Part shown: positions 26,704 to 37,557 of the stretch, one piece after another
Layout of the letters: each line of letters begins with the position of its first letter
Numbering within the stretch: the first letter of the stretch is position 1
The notes under the pieces: generated by a model
What the model saw: the letters and a program-made list of their open reading frames with translations, nothing else
Databases searched by the model: none
Told to the model about the DNA's origin: nothing
DNA from: Amyelois transitella
Lineage: Eukaryota > Arthropoda > Insecta > Lepidoptera > Pyralidae
Assembly: GCF_032362555.1 (NCBI RefSeq)
Contig: NC_083513.1
Span: 11,941,001-12,005,000, forward strand
Length of the DNA stretch: 64,000 bases
Reading direction: 5' to 3'
Program-made: the position numbers and the translations under genes

Positions 26704-29484
26704 TTTTTTTTTTTTTTTTTTTAAGTTTTCCCCCAGGTGTTACTCCACACCCAGGGGGAGTTTATTGCCAATCTCTCTCTGTGTGGGTTACAGAGACATT
26801 TTTATACATTTTTATTTGCATTGTATATGATAAACTATTACATTACATTACACTGTCATAGTCTGCTTCTTTTACAATATCTGTTAGAGTTTGTTATTAT
26901 TATTTTCAGTATAATGTTTTTAACACAATTCTATTTTTAACATTATTATTACTATTAAATTAGTAGCTATTATATTATACAACATTTTTATGGCTTTTTA
27001 TTTTATACCTGTATACTATTATTCTTTACAATATTATTTATTATTTTTGTACTAATAAGTGCTGGCAACTAAACCAATAAAATCGAAATATTACTTTGCG
27101 TCAAATAGCGCGATTCGCTAATTGCCACGATTCTCTTTATTATCTACCGTATGGTGTCGTCAATATCTTATAACCAAAGGTTATCACTATTTGTTTATCT
27201 TTAAAATTTGTCATTCTTATAAAGTACCTCACATTAAATTATTCTTATTTTAACGTTATAAAGTTATTATTAAAACATACTTAAATTTTTGTCTTATTTA
27301 TACTTTTGCTACTTATAACCTAATGTCGTCAAGTCAGTTTTAATATAGTTAATATAGCATAAAATTTATATTACATAGCAACTTGGCGTGCCTTCGTTCC
27401 AGCGAATAATTATTATTAGCTGATTCGGAGCCACATGTATAATTTCCGGTGCAAACTGGGTTCAGATTGGTCTCCACGCACGTGCAGCAGCATGCCTAAC
27501 ATCATTGCTTTGCTTAATGGCTTGACATTAACTCGGCAATCGGGGTGCCCTGCACGCCCGGAGAAGCCCCTAGCCCATGTTTACACGTATGTAATCCTGG
27601 ATCTGGCGAGAGCCTCCCACCTTTGCCTGACCTGACAGGCAGAGCTAAAAGCGTTGTGGTCGTAACTCACCTCACTTCTGTCTGCCCGGCAGTTCAGGCA
27701 CGATGGGACGGCTCCCGCCATCCAGCCTTGACACACCGACCTTTTGTGCTCTCCTCCACAGTGGCTGCACCTTTCCGCTGTCTGCTTACACTGGCGTCTG
27801 CCGTGGCCGTAACCCAGGCACATCGAGCATTGGACCAGTGGAGAATAGTCCTCCACCTGGATCCGCTGCATGTCGATGCGCACTGAGCCGGCCCCGACCA
27901 GCGTTTTCCACATTTTGGGAGGAACACTCATGATCACGTGTTCCAAGAGGGGGTTCCTAGCCTTTTTTCTAAATTTAATTATAATTTGTCCATCCTCCTC
28001 CTTTAGATCTTTTATCAACTTACAATTTTGTTGCACTAGTTTTTCGGTAATTTCTTCATTTTTGTTCTTCATTAAAACATTCTTTAAAATAAGGAGGGGG
28101 TTTTTGTTTTCCATGTTTCTCACCTGTAGTTTGGGTATGTTGTTTATTTTTCTTTTTAATTTCTCCCTACCCTCTTCTGTATTACAACTTATAATAACTT
28201 TCCTATCTCTTGTTTTTCTAATTCTTTCTATTCTTATCCACTCCCCACTGTCCTTCGTCGCTTCTCTTATTTGATCCAGCACCTCGTCACCTGTTTCCAC
28301 TCCTGCTTTGTCATTGACAATGACGGAGTGTAAGGTGACGGGTGGTTCCTTCATATTAGCTACAACCTGGGAGTAGGTAAGAGGCTGCGTACTTATGTTT
28401 GTACATGTATCGGTCCGTTTGTTAATCGACCCTTGGAGCTCCTGTAAAACCTTAGAATTCTCTTCTATTTTGTCAGCCAATATTTTCAAACACTTACTTA
28501 AGTCTTCTGTTTTCTCTTGATCTTGAGGGGGGGGAGAGGTCTGCGTCCTTACGCTGGGTCGTTGACCTGGTGTCATATTCTTTAGTTCCTGACAAGCAGC
28601 CAGGTCGCAAATCAGGTTGTCGGCCTCTTTAATCTTTTTTATGACAGAGTCCTTGGTTGTCCTCTTCAACCGCAGTGCAGACTCGACATCTGCCATAACC
28701 TCCTCGAGGATGTCCCTGATGGCGCCACACAATGTGTTTTTATCCTCATCCGTCAGGATCTTACGCCTATACTCTTCCTTCAGGAGCGGCGTCTTGGGGT
28801 AATGATAAATGTACCTGCTCCGCGTATTGGGGGTGGCGAATTCTTCCTCCGAGGATGGCCCGACGGGGGAGTCCGACGGTGAGTTATTTCGGCTATTAAA
28901 TTCTGAAGGCGATATTTGGAAAGCCTCTTGGCAGGTGAGTGTCTTTTTAAATGTCACTGACTTTGGCGTTTGGTTGTGCGTCATGATTTAAAAGTAAAAT
29001 TGTAAAAGTGGTAAAATAAAAGAGTAGAGTACAATATAAAATTAAAAAAGGAGGGAGCTACCTAAGGAAGGCAAAAAACGCCGGTTAGTTATGGTTTAAA
29101 ATATAAGTTTGTAAAAGTTGCAAATATGGGAGGGTATATATTCAGTTTACTGAATAGAAGTAAATTTAAAATGGGAGTCAATTCTTTAAACACTCAGACA
29201 TGGGGTTCTTATGTAAGATGCAAAGGCCCGACTTGGGCGTGGTCACAGTACCGGGAAGTCCACGTGTTCCTTGTATGATCACTACAATCCGGATAAATCT
29301 TGGCAATCCTGGTCCAGCTTCTAGATATTGTTGGGGTCCAGGTGTTGCACAAATATCACCTTCACTAAGAACCACTAATTTTTCAACAAAATAAATTTAT
29401 ACTCAATTAAAGAATTTTTTTTGCAATTTTATTTTTCGGAGCGCATCGGAGCACGTCTGTACTCGACGAGCGCTCGAAGCAGAC
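26702..29484 (-). mobile_element. G2: gag-only TRAS-orientation element
   Basis: Complete 2.78-kb gag-only element: 5' leader (28985-29484), one Gag ORF, an AT-rich 3' UTR of 858 bases (26723-27580) and a 21-base tail. It is the most divergent of the complete copies. Its 3' hairpin is interrupted and its 5' leader has several changes, one compensating. The 27400-27422 stem-loop is present. No ORF2. Confidence 0.88.
27581..28984 (-). CDS. Gag-like protein, only ORF of G2
   Basis: A 467-residue Gag-like protein with the same order as G1: Ser/Pro-rich start, the TRSRYIYHYPKTPLLKEEYRR motif, ALRLKRTTKDSV, a variable Gln-rich linker, VNDKAGVETGDEVL and three C-terminal zinc knuckles (CSMC, CSHC, CLNC). 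It ends ALARSRITYV. Many residues differ from G1, mainly in the linker, while the knuckles and core motifs are kept. The pattern suggests selection on the protein. Confidence 0.9.
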   Translation of the reverse strand: MTHNQTPKSVTFKKTLTCQEAFQISPSEFNSRNNSPSDSPVGPSSEEEFATPNTRSRYIYHYPKTPLLKEEYRRKILTDEDKNTLCGAIRDILEEVMADVESALRLKRTTKDSVIKKIKEADNLICDLAACQELKNMTPGQRPSVRTQTSPPPQDQEKTEDLSKCLKILADKIEENSKVLQELQGSINKRTDTCTNISTQPLTYSQVVANMKEPPVTLHSVIVNDKAGVETGDEVLDQIREATKDSGEWIRIERIRKTRDRKVIISCNTEEGREKLKRKINNIPKLQVRNMENKNPLLILKNVLMKNKNEEITEKLVQQNCKLIKDLKEEDGQIIIKFRKKARNPLLEHVIMSVPPKMWKTLVGAGSVRIDMQRIQVEDYSPLVQCSMCLGYGHGRRQCKQTAERCSHCGGEHKRSVCQGWMAGAVPSCLNCRADRSEVSYDHNAFSSACQVRQRWEALARSRITYV

Positions 29485-29485
29485 G

Positions 29486-29574
29486 GGTTAGGTTAGGTTA
29501 GGTTAGGTTAGGTTAGGTTAGGTTAGGTTAGGTTAGGTTAGGTTAGGTTAGGTTAGGTTAGGTTAGGTTAGGTT
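29486..29574 (+). repeat. Telomeric (TTAGG)n array
   Basis: About 18 GGTTA units between G2 and G3. Confidence 0.97.
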
Positions 29575-31287
29575 TTTTTTTTTTTTTTTTTTTTAAATTT
29601 TTCCCCTTGGTGTTACACCACACCCAGGGGGAGTTTATTGCCAACATCTCTCTGCGTGTTTAACAGAGCCATTTTTAGACAGTATTTTTAACAAAATATA
29701 TGACATATTAAAAAGAAAATTTTACATTACATTGTGCTTATCTTATAGTCTGCTTCATAAAATCTGGCACTCACAATGTTTATTGTACAGTTATATTCCT
29801 TAGTCTTATTTCTAACATTTTGCTTCTAGTAAAATTTACAATCTTATAATCTATTTAATGTATTATTCTTTAAGATTTTCTATCCCTCTTTCATCTTTTT
29901 ATATACCAATTTAATCTGTCTATTGTTTTATATTGTCTTGTAGATACTGGTCAATAATATGTTTTTGATCAATTTCAAATTTGTTATCAATACCTAGCAC
30001 GATTTGCTATTTGCCATTGTTATGGATTAACTGTATCATAGTTTAACAGGTTTATACAGTTATAATTAGTCATCTTGTTGTATAAAATATGTGGCTAATC
30101 ACATAATAAAATTATTGTTATATTTATTTTTCTAGTATTGTTGCATACCAAGTTATCACAGTAATTTGTCAAGTGAGATAATAAAATTTCAATATTAGTC
30201 TTAATATTACTTATTTAGTTATTTCTTTAAAACATGTATATATTATTATCCTATTTACTTAATACCTACTATCTTAAACATATATCACTAAGTCATACAT
30301 TTTAAAACAAGATTTATCGCATTGCATTACAACAAACTTTATTTGCCTTCGCGTCAGCGAATGATTATCATCCGCTGCAACGTAGCCATGTTTGCGCAAT
30401 CTTAACGCGAAACCTGAACGCCATCCCTGTCTCCACAGTCGTGTCGCAGCATGCCTAGCATTATTGTGCTGCTTATTGATGCTATTCATAAACATTACAA
30501 TTGGAGTGCCGCGGCACGCCCGGGAAACAAAAGACTCACGTTTACGCGTACGCGATTCTGGATCTGGCGAGAGCCTCCCACCTTTGCCTGACCTGGCAGG
30601 CAGAACTAAAAACATTGTGGTCGTAACTCACCGCGCTTCTGTCTGCCCGGCAGTTCAGGCACGATGGGACGGCTCCCGCCATCCAGCCCTGACACGCCTC
30701 CCTACGGTGCTCGCCACCGCAATGGCTGCACCGTTCAGCCACCTCCCTGCAGTTGCGCCTGCCGTGGCCGTAGCCCAGGCACATCGAACACTGGACCAGG
30801 GGAGAGTAGTCTTCCGCCTGGATCCGCTGCATGTCGATGCGCACTGAGCCGGCCCCGACCACTGCTCGCCACATCCTGGGGGGGACGCTTGCCACCACGT
30901 GCTCCAACAAGGGGTTCCTGGATCGTTTTCTGAATTTAATTTCTATGTTTTTGTCTTCTTCTTTTAGGTCTCTTGTGATTTTTGTATTTTGGGTAACCAG
31001 CTTTTCTATGATTTCTTTGTTTGTGTTTATTTTTATCACATTTTTAAAAATAAGGAGAGGGTTTTTATTTTCCATTTCCTTAATTTGTAGGGTATCTTTT
31101 TTGTTTATTCTATTTTTTAATTTTTCCCTACCCTCCTTTGTTTCAAAACTTAAAATTACTTTCCTGTCTCTGGTTTTTCTAACCCTTTCTATTCGGATCC
31201 AGTCTCCACCTTCTCCAGCTATTTCCTTGATTCTCTCCAATACCTCGTCACCTGTCTCCACTCCCTTCTTGTCGTGGACAATCGCGG
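29573..31287 (-). mobile_element. G3: gag-only element, 5'-truncated
   Basis: Begins inside the Gag ORF at the telomere junction and runs through a 947-base AT-rich 3' UTR (29595-30541) to a 22-base tail. Both 3' UTR structures are present (29603-29630, 30355-30377). The truncation shows these elements insert by target-primed reverse transcription like complete non-LTR elements. Confidence 0.9.
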
Positions 31288-31288
31288 G
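30542..31288 (-). CDS. Gag C-terminal fragment (G3)
   Basis: About 248 open codons from the junction with telomeric repeat to the stop. It begins within the conserved V-H-D-K-K-G-V-E-T-G-D-E-V-L region and includes all three zinc knuckles (CSMC, CSHC, CLNC), ending ALARSRIAYA. No native start remains. The middle (NTNKEIIEKLV, RSRNPLLEHVVASVPPRMW) is closest to G4 and G5. Confidence 0.88.
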   Translation of the reverse strand, partial: PAIVHDKKGVETGDEVLERIKEIAGEGGDWIRIERVRKTRDRKVILSFETKEGREKLKNRINKKDTLQIKEMENKNPLLIFKNVIKINTNKEIIEKLVTQNTKITRDLKEEDKNIEIKFRKRSRNPLLEHVVASVPPRMWRAVVGAGSVRIDMQRIQAEDYSPLVQCSMCLGYGHGRRNCREVAERCSHCGGEHRREACQGWMAGAVPSCLNCRADRSAVSYDHNVFSSACQVRQRWEALARSRIAYA

Positions 31289-31408
31289 GTTAGGTTAGGT
31301 TAGGTTAGGTTAGGTTAGGTTAGGTTAGGTTAGGTTAGGTTAGGTTAGGTTAGGTTAGGTTAGGTTAGGTTAGGTTAGGTTAGGTTAGGTTAGGTTAGGT
31401 TAGGTTAG
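31288..31408 (+). repeat. Telomeric (TTAGG)n array
   Basis: About 24 GGTTA units between the 5' ends of G3 (-) and S5 (+), a head-to-head arrangement. Confidence 0.97.
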
Positions 31409-31766
31409 GGACACGGGACGGTGCACCCCGGGTGACAGCAAATAACTCCCCGATTGACGGGGTCTTGTTTGTTGTTGGCCAATGTCCCGCAAAAGCGGGG
31501 TCCCTGTGGGGCCTTCGCGTGTGTTTTGGTGGGCGAGGTCTATTTTTTAGACCCTCGCGTGTCGGGCGCCGCTCCCTCTTGTCTGCTTTCAGACGAGAGT
31601 GGATGTGGCGCAACTCTTCGCGCGGCGTTCCGGTTTCGGCCGGCGTCGGGCAACTCGTTACCCCAACTGATGGGGCCGAGGGTGCTGTGCTGTCATGGCC
31701 AGCGCCGCGAGGAAGAAAACCTCAATAAAAAATAACCCCAATCCCACGGTCGGGCGTGCCTAGGGG

Positions 31767-34055
31767 ATGAATGGCGGGGGGGGAACCCCGTCCCGAGCGC
31801 CCAACATCACTTTCAGGGACCAAACCCTAGTAAAAAAGGACAAAAATGAAATGTCGCTTCTGAAGACTACACTACCCCAGGAGGGTACCGGCCGCTCCGC
31901 GGTCGGAGAATCCCTCCCCGCGTCCTCGGGCGCGGGCTGCCCCACCGTATCTGGGGGGGGCAAGAACCGACATAGGGACGTAAGTCCCTTAATTCTGACG
32001 CCGCAGCCAGAGGCTGGCTCACTTTCCGATGCGGAATGGGTGAGCGTAGAGAGTCTGTTCGAGGAGCAACCCCGGCAGCGGGCTCCAAAAAGGGGCCGTG
32101 AGGGGGATGATTGTGCCAGTGCAGAAATGCCGGCACCGAAAGCGCCCAAGGCGCCAACTATGAAGGCCGTGAAAGCGGCCAAAAAAGGTGGTCGGCCGAA
32201 GTCGACTTTGTCCGCTGACGCCCGTCGGGAGTTAGTGGCGGCAAAGCGCGACGAGGCCGAAAAGATCGTGGCCGAGATGGCCAAAAAGGCGGAGACGCTG
32301 CAGGCGACATCGCCCGCAGACAAGGGCACCCTTGGGGACCAGGCCGCAACGAATATAAAAATTATTCGGGAAATTGCGGCCCATTCAGGGAACCTCAAGG
32401 GTACGTTTCAAAAGGGCCTGAAGGACGCTGCAGCGTCCCTAGAGAAGGTCATGTCGGCTCTGAGCTCCGGGTCGACAGGTGAGGAGACTGAGCGCCTGCG
32501 CGAAATCTGCGAGCGCATGGAAAATAAGATCTCCTCACTTGAGAAGGAAATGGCGGAGCTCAGAGCCGCCGTAGAAAGGGAGCGTCGGGCGGAATTCCGG
32601 CAGGAGAAGACTGAGGTGCTGCAGCGCCTCATTCTCACCACAATGGGTCCTGTGCTGGACGCCCGTTTTGAGGGCCTCCAGGACCGTCTCCTGCCGGAGA
32701 AACGTATGCGGCCCGCACTGGCGGCCGATAAACGCCGTACGCCGGCAAACCAGACGACGGATGAGAGGTTGGCTGCCTCGGTGGCCGACATGATCTCGGA
32801 GTCAGACGCCGATGTGGAGGAGGTGCCGGTGCCGGCTCCGGCAAGCCGTACTGCCGTATGGCGGAAGGCGCCCCCCCTACCGACCCCTGAACCTAAGCCC
32901 AGAAAGGGCAAAGGCAAACGGGGTAGGAAGGGAAAGGGCAAGAAAGGGAACTCTGCCCCTACGGCGCCTGAGCCGGTACCGTTGGCGACTCCACCACTGT
33001 CGTCACCGAGGTCGGCCAACTCTCCATCCTACGCAGCCGTAACGGCTGCGCCGGCGTCACGGCCACCCGCTCCGCCACCGGCTTCTGGGCCATCAGAAGT
33101 ACCTTGGAAGAAGGTGCCGGAGAAGGGCTCCAGGAGGAAGGCCGCCGCTGCCGCTGCCCCACCCCGGGGTAACCAGGCTGCAGCCAAAAAAGAGAAGGGT
33201 CCACAACCGCTCAAACTCCGCCCACCGCGGTCGGCTGCTGTTGTGATCAGGCTGCGGCCGGACGCGGAAAAGCGTGGAGCGACCTATGGTCAGGTCATGG
33301 ATCTGGCCATGGGTAAAGTGGACCTCGGCGCCCTGGGTATACCCGGGGTCAAGTTTAGAAAGGCGGCAACCGGTGCCCGCATCTTAGGGATAGCGGGCAC
33401 TGAAAAGGACGACAAGGCCAACCTCCTGGCGTCCAAATTGAAGGAGGTCCTGGATCCTCAGGTAGCAGAGGTATCCAGGCCTCTAAAGAGTGTGGATATG
33501 CGCGTGCTGGAGCTGTGCGACTCCGCCACACCAGCCTTGGTGTGTAGCGCAATCGCTCGTGCGGGTCAATGCCCCGAATCGGAAATCCGAGTCGGGGACA
33601 TTCGGGAGGACCGCTCGGGCGTTCGCACGGCCTGGGTAAGGTGTCCCATCGCGGCGGCCAAACGGCTGACCGCCAACGGCACCAGACTCCTAGTCGGATG
33701 GGTTTCGGCGCAGGTAAAACTGCTGCCGGCTAGGCCCATGCAGTGCTTCCGCTGCCTAGAGACGGGTCATGTCTCGCAGCGGTGCACTGCCGAGTCCGAC
33801 AGGAGCCTGCTGTGCTACAGGTGCGGCGAGCCGGGTCACAAGGCCGCGGCGTGCAACGCCGCCCCCAAGTGCATCTTGTGCGCGGGGGCAGGCAAGCCGA
33901 CGGGGCACCGCGTGGGGAGCAAGGCGTGCTCCAGCACGCGCCAAAATAAAAAAAGGAGAGGTGGGAAGCGGGGTGCGTCCGCGGCTACGGCCCAGACGCA
34001 GCCTGCTCGTGCGGCTCAGAGCGCCGAGGCGATGGAAACGGGGGCCTCTGAATAA
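31767..34055 (+). CDS. ORF1 Gag-like protein (S5, family B)
   Basis: A 762-residue Gag-like protein if read from 31767. The ATG at 31851 (MSLLKTTLPQEG) is the better match to the S1 start and would give 734 residues. Ala/Lys-rich N-terminal half, an E/R-rich helical stretch near 220-285, a P/K/G-rich linker, then three zinc knuckles at about 659-725: CFRC...H...C, CYRC...H...C, CILC...H...C. It shares fold order with family A but is clearly divergent outside the first 60 residues and the knuckles. RNA packaging role inferred. Confidence 0.92.
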   Translation: MNGGGGTPSRAPNITFRDQTLVKKDKNEMSLLKTTLPQEGTGRSAVGESLPASSGAGCPTVSGGGKNRHRDVSPLILTPQPEAGSLSDAEWVSVESLFEEQPRQRAPKRGREGDDCASAEMPAPKAPKAPTMKAVKAAKKGGRPKSTLSADARRELVAAKRDEAEKIVAEMAKKAETLQATSPADKGTLGDQAATNIKIIREIAAHSGNLKGTFQKGLKDAAASLEKVMSALSSGSTGEETERLREICERMENKISSLEKEMAELRAAVERERRAEFRQEKTEVLQRLILTTMGPVLDARFEGLQDRLLPEKRMRPALAADKRRTPANQTTDERLAASVADMISESDADVEEVPVPAPASRTAVWRKAPPLPTPEPKPRKGKGKRGRKGKGKKGNSAPTAPEPVPLATPPLSSPRSANSPSYAAVTAAPASRPPAPPPASGPSEVPWKKVPEKGSRRKAAAAAAPPRGNQAAAKKEKGPQPLKLRPPRSAAVVIRLRPDAEKRGATYGQVMDLAMGKVDLGALGIPGVKFRKAATGARILGIAGTEKDDKANLLASKLKEVLDPQVAEVSRPLKSVDMRVLELCDSATPALVCSAIARAGQCPESEIRVGDIREDRSGVRTAWVRCPIAAAKRLTANGTRLLVGWVSAQVKLLPARPMQCFRCLETGHVSQRCTAESDRSLLCYRCGEPGHKAAACNAAPKCILCAGAGKPTGHRVGSKACSSTRQNKKRRGGKRGASAATAQTQPARAAQSAEAMETGASE

Positions 34056-34057
34056 TT

Positions 34058-37000
34058 ATGGCCCTCAAAGTTCTCCAGGCGAATATCAACCACTGCACTA
34101 GTGCACAGGACCTGTTGTGTCAGAGCATGGCGCAGTGGTTGATAGACGTGGCGGTGGTCTCTGAGCCGTACTTTGTCCCGCCCCGGGATAACTGGGTGCG
34201 GGACGAAGACAGTGCGGTGGCGATCGTGTCTTCGGCGAGCTCTTCGCCTCCTACATGTGTCGTGCGAGGTCATGGAGTGGTCTCGGCTCGTCTGGGTGAC
34301 TTGGTTGTGGTTGGAGTTTATTTCTCGCCCAACCGTCCGCTCAACGAGTTCGAGTCATTCCTGACCCAGGTCGAGGCGCTGGTCCTGAGGAGTCACCCTC
34401 TCCCCGTGCTGGTTGCTGGAGATCTCAATGCCAAATCAACGGCATGGGGATCCCCCGCAACAGATGCGCGGGGTGCACTCATCGAGGAGTGGCTCATCAC
34501 TAACGGGCTAGCGGTAGTGAATCGGGGGACGACACCCACGTGCGTGCGATGGAACGGTAGCTCGCGACCGGACGTTACGTTCGCGAGCCCAGACCTAGCG
34601 CGCCGTGTCGAGGGCTGGAGCGTGTTGGAGGACGTGGAGACGCTCTCTGATCACCGTTACATACGGTTTGATCTCTCCGCGTCCTCGGTCGCTCCGAGCG
34701 GCCCAAGCCGAACTCCGAACGAGGCTGGCCCGAGGTGGCAGCTGAAGCGCCTCGACAAGGAGTTTCTCCGCGAGGCGGCCATTGTAAAAGGTTGGTCCCG
34801 TGCGCCGGTGAATGTGGTGGTAGAGGACGAGACCGAGTGGTTCCGGGGCGCGTTAGCAGAAATCTGCGACGCCTCGATGCCCCGGGCCAGTACTCGTCCT
34901 CCCAGAAGGTGGGTGTACTGGTGGTCGCCCGAGCTCTCGCGTCTGCGAGAAGCCTGTTTCAGGGCTAGACGCCAGTACGCCCGATACCGGAGGAGAAGGC
35001 GCAGGGACGAGTCCGAAGAGGCCGCCTTGTGCGCGACACTAGTGGAGGCGAAGAGATCGCTGAGGACCGCGATAGCATCCGCCAAGGAGGCAGCACGCGA
35101 GGAGCTGCTGGGTACCTTGGACCGCGATCCTTGGGGGCGCCCATATCGGCTGGTCCGGAATAAGCTCCGGCCGTATGCGGCCCCCCTGACGCGGACCTTG
35201 GATCCGCAGTTCCTCGGTGAGGTGGTGGCCGCTCTGTTCCCGCAGGGAGCGGCCTTTCAGCCCCCCAGTATGGCACCGCCACTGGCGGAAAGAAGCGAGG
35301 GCGTGGAGGCGATCCCGGAGGTGACCCGGGATGAGTTTGCTGCAGCCGTTACACGGCTGCGTGCGAAGAACGTCGCCCCGGGTCCTGATGGAGTTCCGGG
35401 TCGTGCCCTCGTCCTCGCTCTGGACGTTCTGGGGGAACGGCTGAGGGGGCTGTTCACAGCCTGTTTCGAGCAGGGAAGGTTTCCCGCGGCGTGGAAAGTG
35501 GGCCGACTAGTCCTACTGCAGAAGGAGGGACGTCCGGCGGATTCTCCGACCGGGTTCCGTCCCCTCGTCGTGCTCGATGAGGCCGGCAAATTGCTGGAAA
35601 GGGTCGTTGCTGACCGCCTCGTCGAGCACCTGGAGAGAGTCGGGCCGGACCTGGCGGATCGCCAATACGGGTTCCGCCGGAGGCGGTCGACGATTCACGC
35701 CGTGCTGAGGGTGAAGTCCTTGGCGCAGGATGCGGTTGCCCAGGGTGAGGTGGTCGTGGCGGTGTCTTTGGACATCGCCAACGCCTTTAACTCCCTCCCC
35801 TGGTCTTGCATTGTGGAGGCACTCCGATACCATGGGGTGCCGACCTACCTGCGTCGGGTCATCCAGGACTACCTCTCAGAGAGATGGATAATCTTCCCTG
35901 ACCGAAACGGTTGGACGAAGAGTTCAATGACGCGCGGTGTTCCACAGGGTTCTGTCTTAGGACCGCTCCTGTGGAACATCGGTTACGATTGGGTGCTGCG
36001 GACGGTCACTCTGCCCTGGGTGGAGGTCGTCTGCTACGCGGACGACACACTCGTGACCGCCCGCGGCGCCACATATAGGGAGGCGTCATTGCTCGCCACT
36101 GCGGGAGTCGCTGAAGTGGTGCGCCGGATCCGTCGACTGGGTCTGGAGGTGGCTCTCCACAAATCCGAGGCGCTGTGCTTCCATGGCCCTCGGAGGAAGC
36201 CGCCTGCAGACGCCAGTCTGACGGTTGGAGGTGTTTCAATTGCCATCAAGCAATCGATGCGCTACCTGGGCATCGTTCTTGATGGCAGATGGAACTTCGG
36301 CGCCCACTTCGCGGAATTAGCGCCGCGCGTGACGACGGCGGCCGGAGCGCTGACTCGGCTCATGCCGAATCTGGGAGGTCCAGAAGCGTCCTGCAGGCGC
36401 TTGTACATGGGGGTCGTGCGATCAATAGCCCTTTACGGGGCCCCCGTATGGGCGGATGCGCTCTCTCGCCAAAACCTCGCTTCCGTGCGGAGGCCACAGA
36501 GGCTGATGGCGACGAGAGCCGCAAGGGGATATCGCACGATCTCCTTTGAGGCAGCGTCTGTGCTGGCCGGTTCCATTCCCTGGGACCTAGAGGCGAAAAC
36601 CCTCGCGTCGCTGTTCTTCTGGCGCGAGGAGGCCGTGGCCCAGGGTCACCGGTTGGCACCGAGGGAGATCGCAGGACGCCGCAATGAGCTGTGTCAGCGC
36701 TCCATTGAAGAGTGGTCCCAAAGGCTGGAGCAGCCGACTGCTGGGCGTAGAACCGTCGAGGCGGTCCGTCCGGTGTTGGGACAGTGGTTGGCGAGGCAGC
36801 ACGGTAGCCTGACTTACCGTCTGACCCAGATGCTCTCCGGACATGGTTGTTTCGGAGGGTATCTGTGTCTGATCGGTCGGGAGCCGTCTGCTGTCTGCCA
36901 CCACTGTGACGGATGTGCTGACGAGGACGCCCAGCACACCTTGGAGGTTTGCCCAGCCTGGGACCAAGACCGCGCGGAGCTTCGCGCGGTCGTGGGGGAC

Positions 37001-37204
37001 GACCTTTCTCTGCCGGCTGTCGTGAGACAGATGGTCGACAGCGAGAGGTCGTGGACAGCAGTGCAGACCTTTGCGGAGAGCGTCATGCTCCGCAAAGAGG
37101 CGGCGGAAAGGGTGAGAGAGGACACGTCCGACCTCCCCATACGCCGCCGGCGCACTGGGCGCAGGAGGCGGGCATACGCCTTGCACCTGCTGCCCCCACA
37201 ATAA
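34058..37204 (+). CDS. ORF2 endonuclease-reverse transcriptase (S5, family B)
   Basis: A 1048-residue endonuclease/RT. Endonuclease motifs: Q-A-N (N9), SEP (E36), GDLNAKS and SDH. RT motifs: APGPDGVPGR, LDIANAF, GVPQGSVLGPLLWN and YADD (about 660-663). The C-terminal zinc motif CHHC...H-T-L-E-V-C is at about 947-966, followed by an Arg-rich end. No RNase H. It begins two bases after the ORF1 stop, so reinitiation would need a short forward shift instead of the shared-base TAATG. All catalytic residues are present. Confidence 0.95.
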   Translation: MALKVLQANINHCTSAQDLLCQSMAQWLIDVAVVSEPYFVPPRDNWVRDEDSAVAIVSSASSSPPTCVVRGHGVVSARLGDLVVVGVYFSPNRPLNEFESFLTQVEALVLRSHPLPVLVAGDLNAKSTAWGSPATDARGALIEEWLITNGLAVVNRGTTPTCVRWNGSSRPDVTFASPDLARRVEGWSVLEDVETLSDHRYIRFDLSASSVAPSGPSRTPNEAGPRWQLKRLDKEFLREAAIVKGWSRAPVNVVVEDETEWFRGALAEICDASMPRASTRPPRRWVYWWSPELSRLREACFRARRQYARYRRRRRRDESEEAALCATLVEAKRSLRTAIASAKEAAREELLGTLDRDPWGRPYRLVRNKLRPYAAPLTRTLDPQFLGEVVAALFPQGAAFQPPSMAPPLAERSEGVEAIPEVTRDEFAAAVTRLRAKNVAPGPDGVPGRALVLALDVLGERLRGLFTACFEQGRFPAAWKVGRLVLLQKEGRPADSPTGFRPLVVLDEAGKLLERVVADRLVEHLERVGPDLADRQYGFRRRRSTIHAVLRVKSLAQDAVAQGEVVVAVSLDIANAFNSLPWSCIVEALRYHGVPTYLRRVIQDYLSERWIIFPDRNGWTKSSMTRGVPQGSVLGPLLWNIGYDWVLRTVTLPWVEVVCYADDTLVTARGATYREASLLATAGVAEVVRRIRRLGLEVALHKSEALCFHGPRRKPPADASLTVGGVSIAIKQSMRYLGIVLDGRWNFGAHFAELAPRVTTAAGALTRLMPNLGGPEASCRRLYMGVVRSIALYGAPVWADALSRQNLASVRRPQRLMATRAARGYRTISFEAASVLAGSIPWDLEAKTLASLFFWREEAVAQGHRLAPREIAGRRNELCQRSIEEWSQRLEQPTAGRRTVEAVRPVLGQWLARQHGSLTYRLTQMLSGHGCFGGYLCLIGREPSAVCHHCDGCADEDAQHTLEVCPAWDQDRAELRAVVGDDLSLPAVVRQMVDSERSWTAVQTFAESVMLRKEAAERVREDTSDLPIRRRRTGRRRRAYALHLLPPQ

Positions 37205-37524
37205 GGGCCGGTCGGGCGGCGGAAACGGGATTCCGCTGCCTGTCGAAACGGCCCTGGGTCGAAGGCGCGCTTGTGCCAGGCGCGCCCTCCCCTAGCGGGT
37301 AGAATTGAAGGCCGACGGGTCACCCCGCTGGCCGCTCCGTGGAGAGCGGCCGAGCCGAGGCCGCCGTGGAAGCGGCCGCCGCGTCAGGAGTATGAGCGAG
37401 GGCAGCTCACACTCCTGGCAACGAAGCGGTAGGCGATGGCACCGTGTGGTTTTAGTGGGTTCAAGCCCCACATAACCCGTCCGACTTCCCGTAGCCGGCC
37501 GGGTAGACGAAGGTCTTTCCACAC

Positions 37525-37555
<31 letters not shown>

Positions 37556-37557
<2 letters not shown>

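Larger units (their letters stand above)
31410..37555 (+). mobile_element. S5: SART-like family B element with both ORFs
   Basis: 5' UTR (31410-31766 or to 31850), ORF1, ORF2, a 323-base 3' UTR and a 28-base poly(A). The 5' UTR aligns with S1 from about 1083, so S5 may lack about 95 bases of the 5' end seen in S1. ORF1 and ORF2 are separated by two bases, unlike family A. The 3' UTR has the T-arm-like hairpin and long GC-rich inverted repeats but no AATAAA. Confidence 0.94.
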
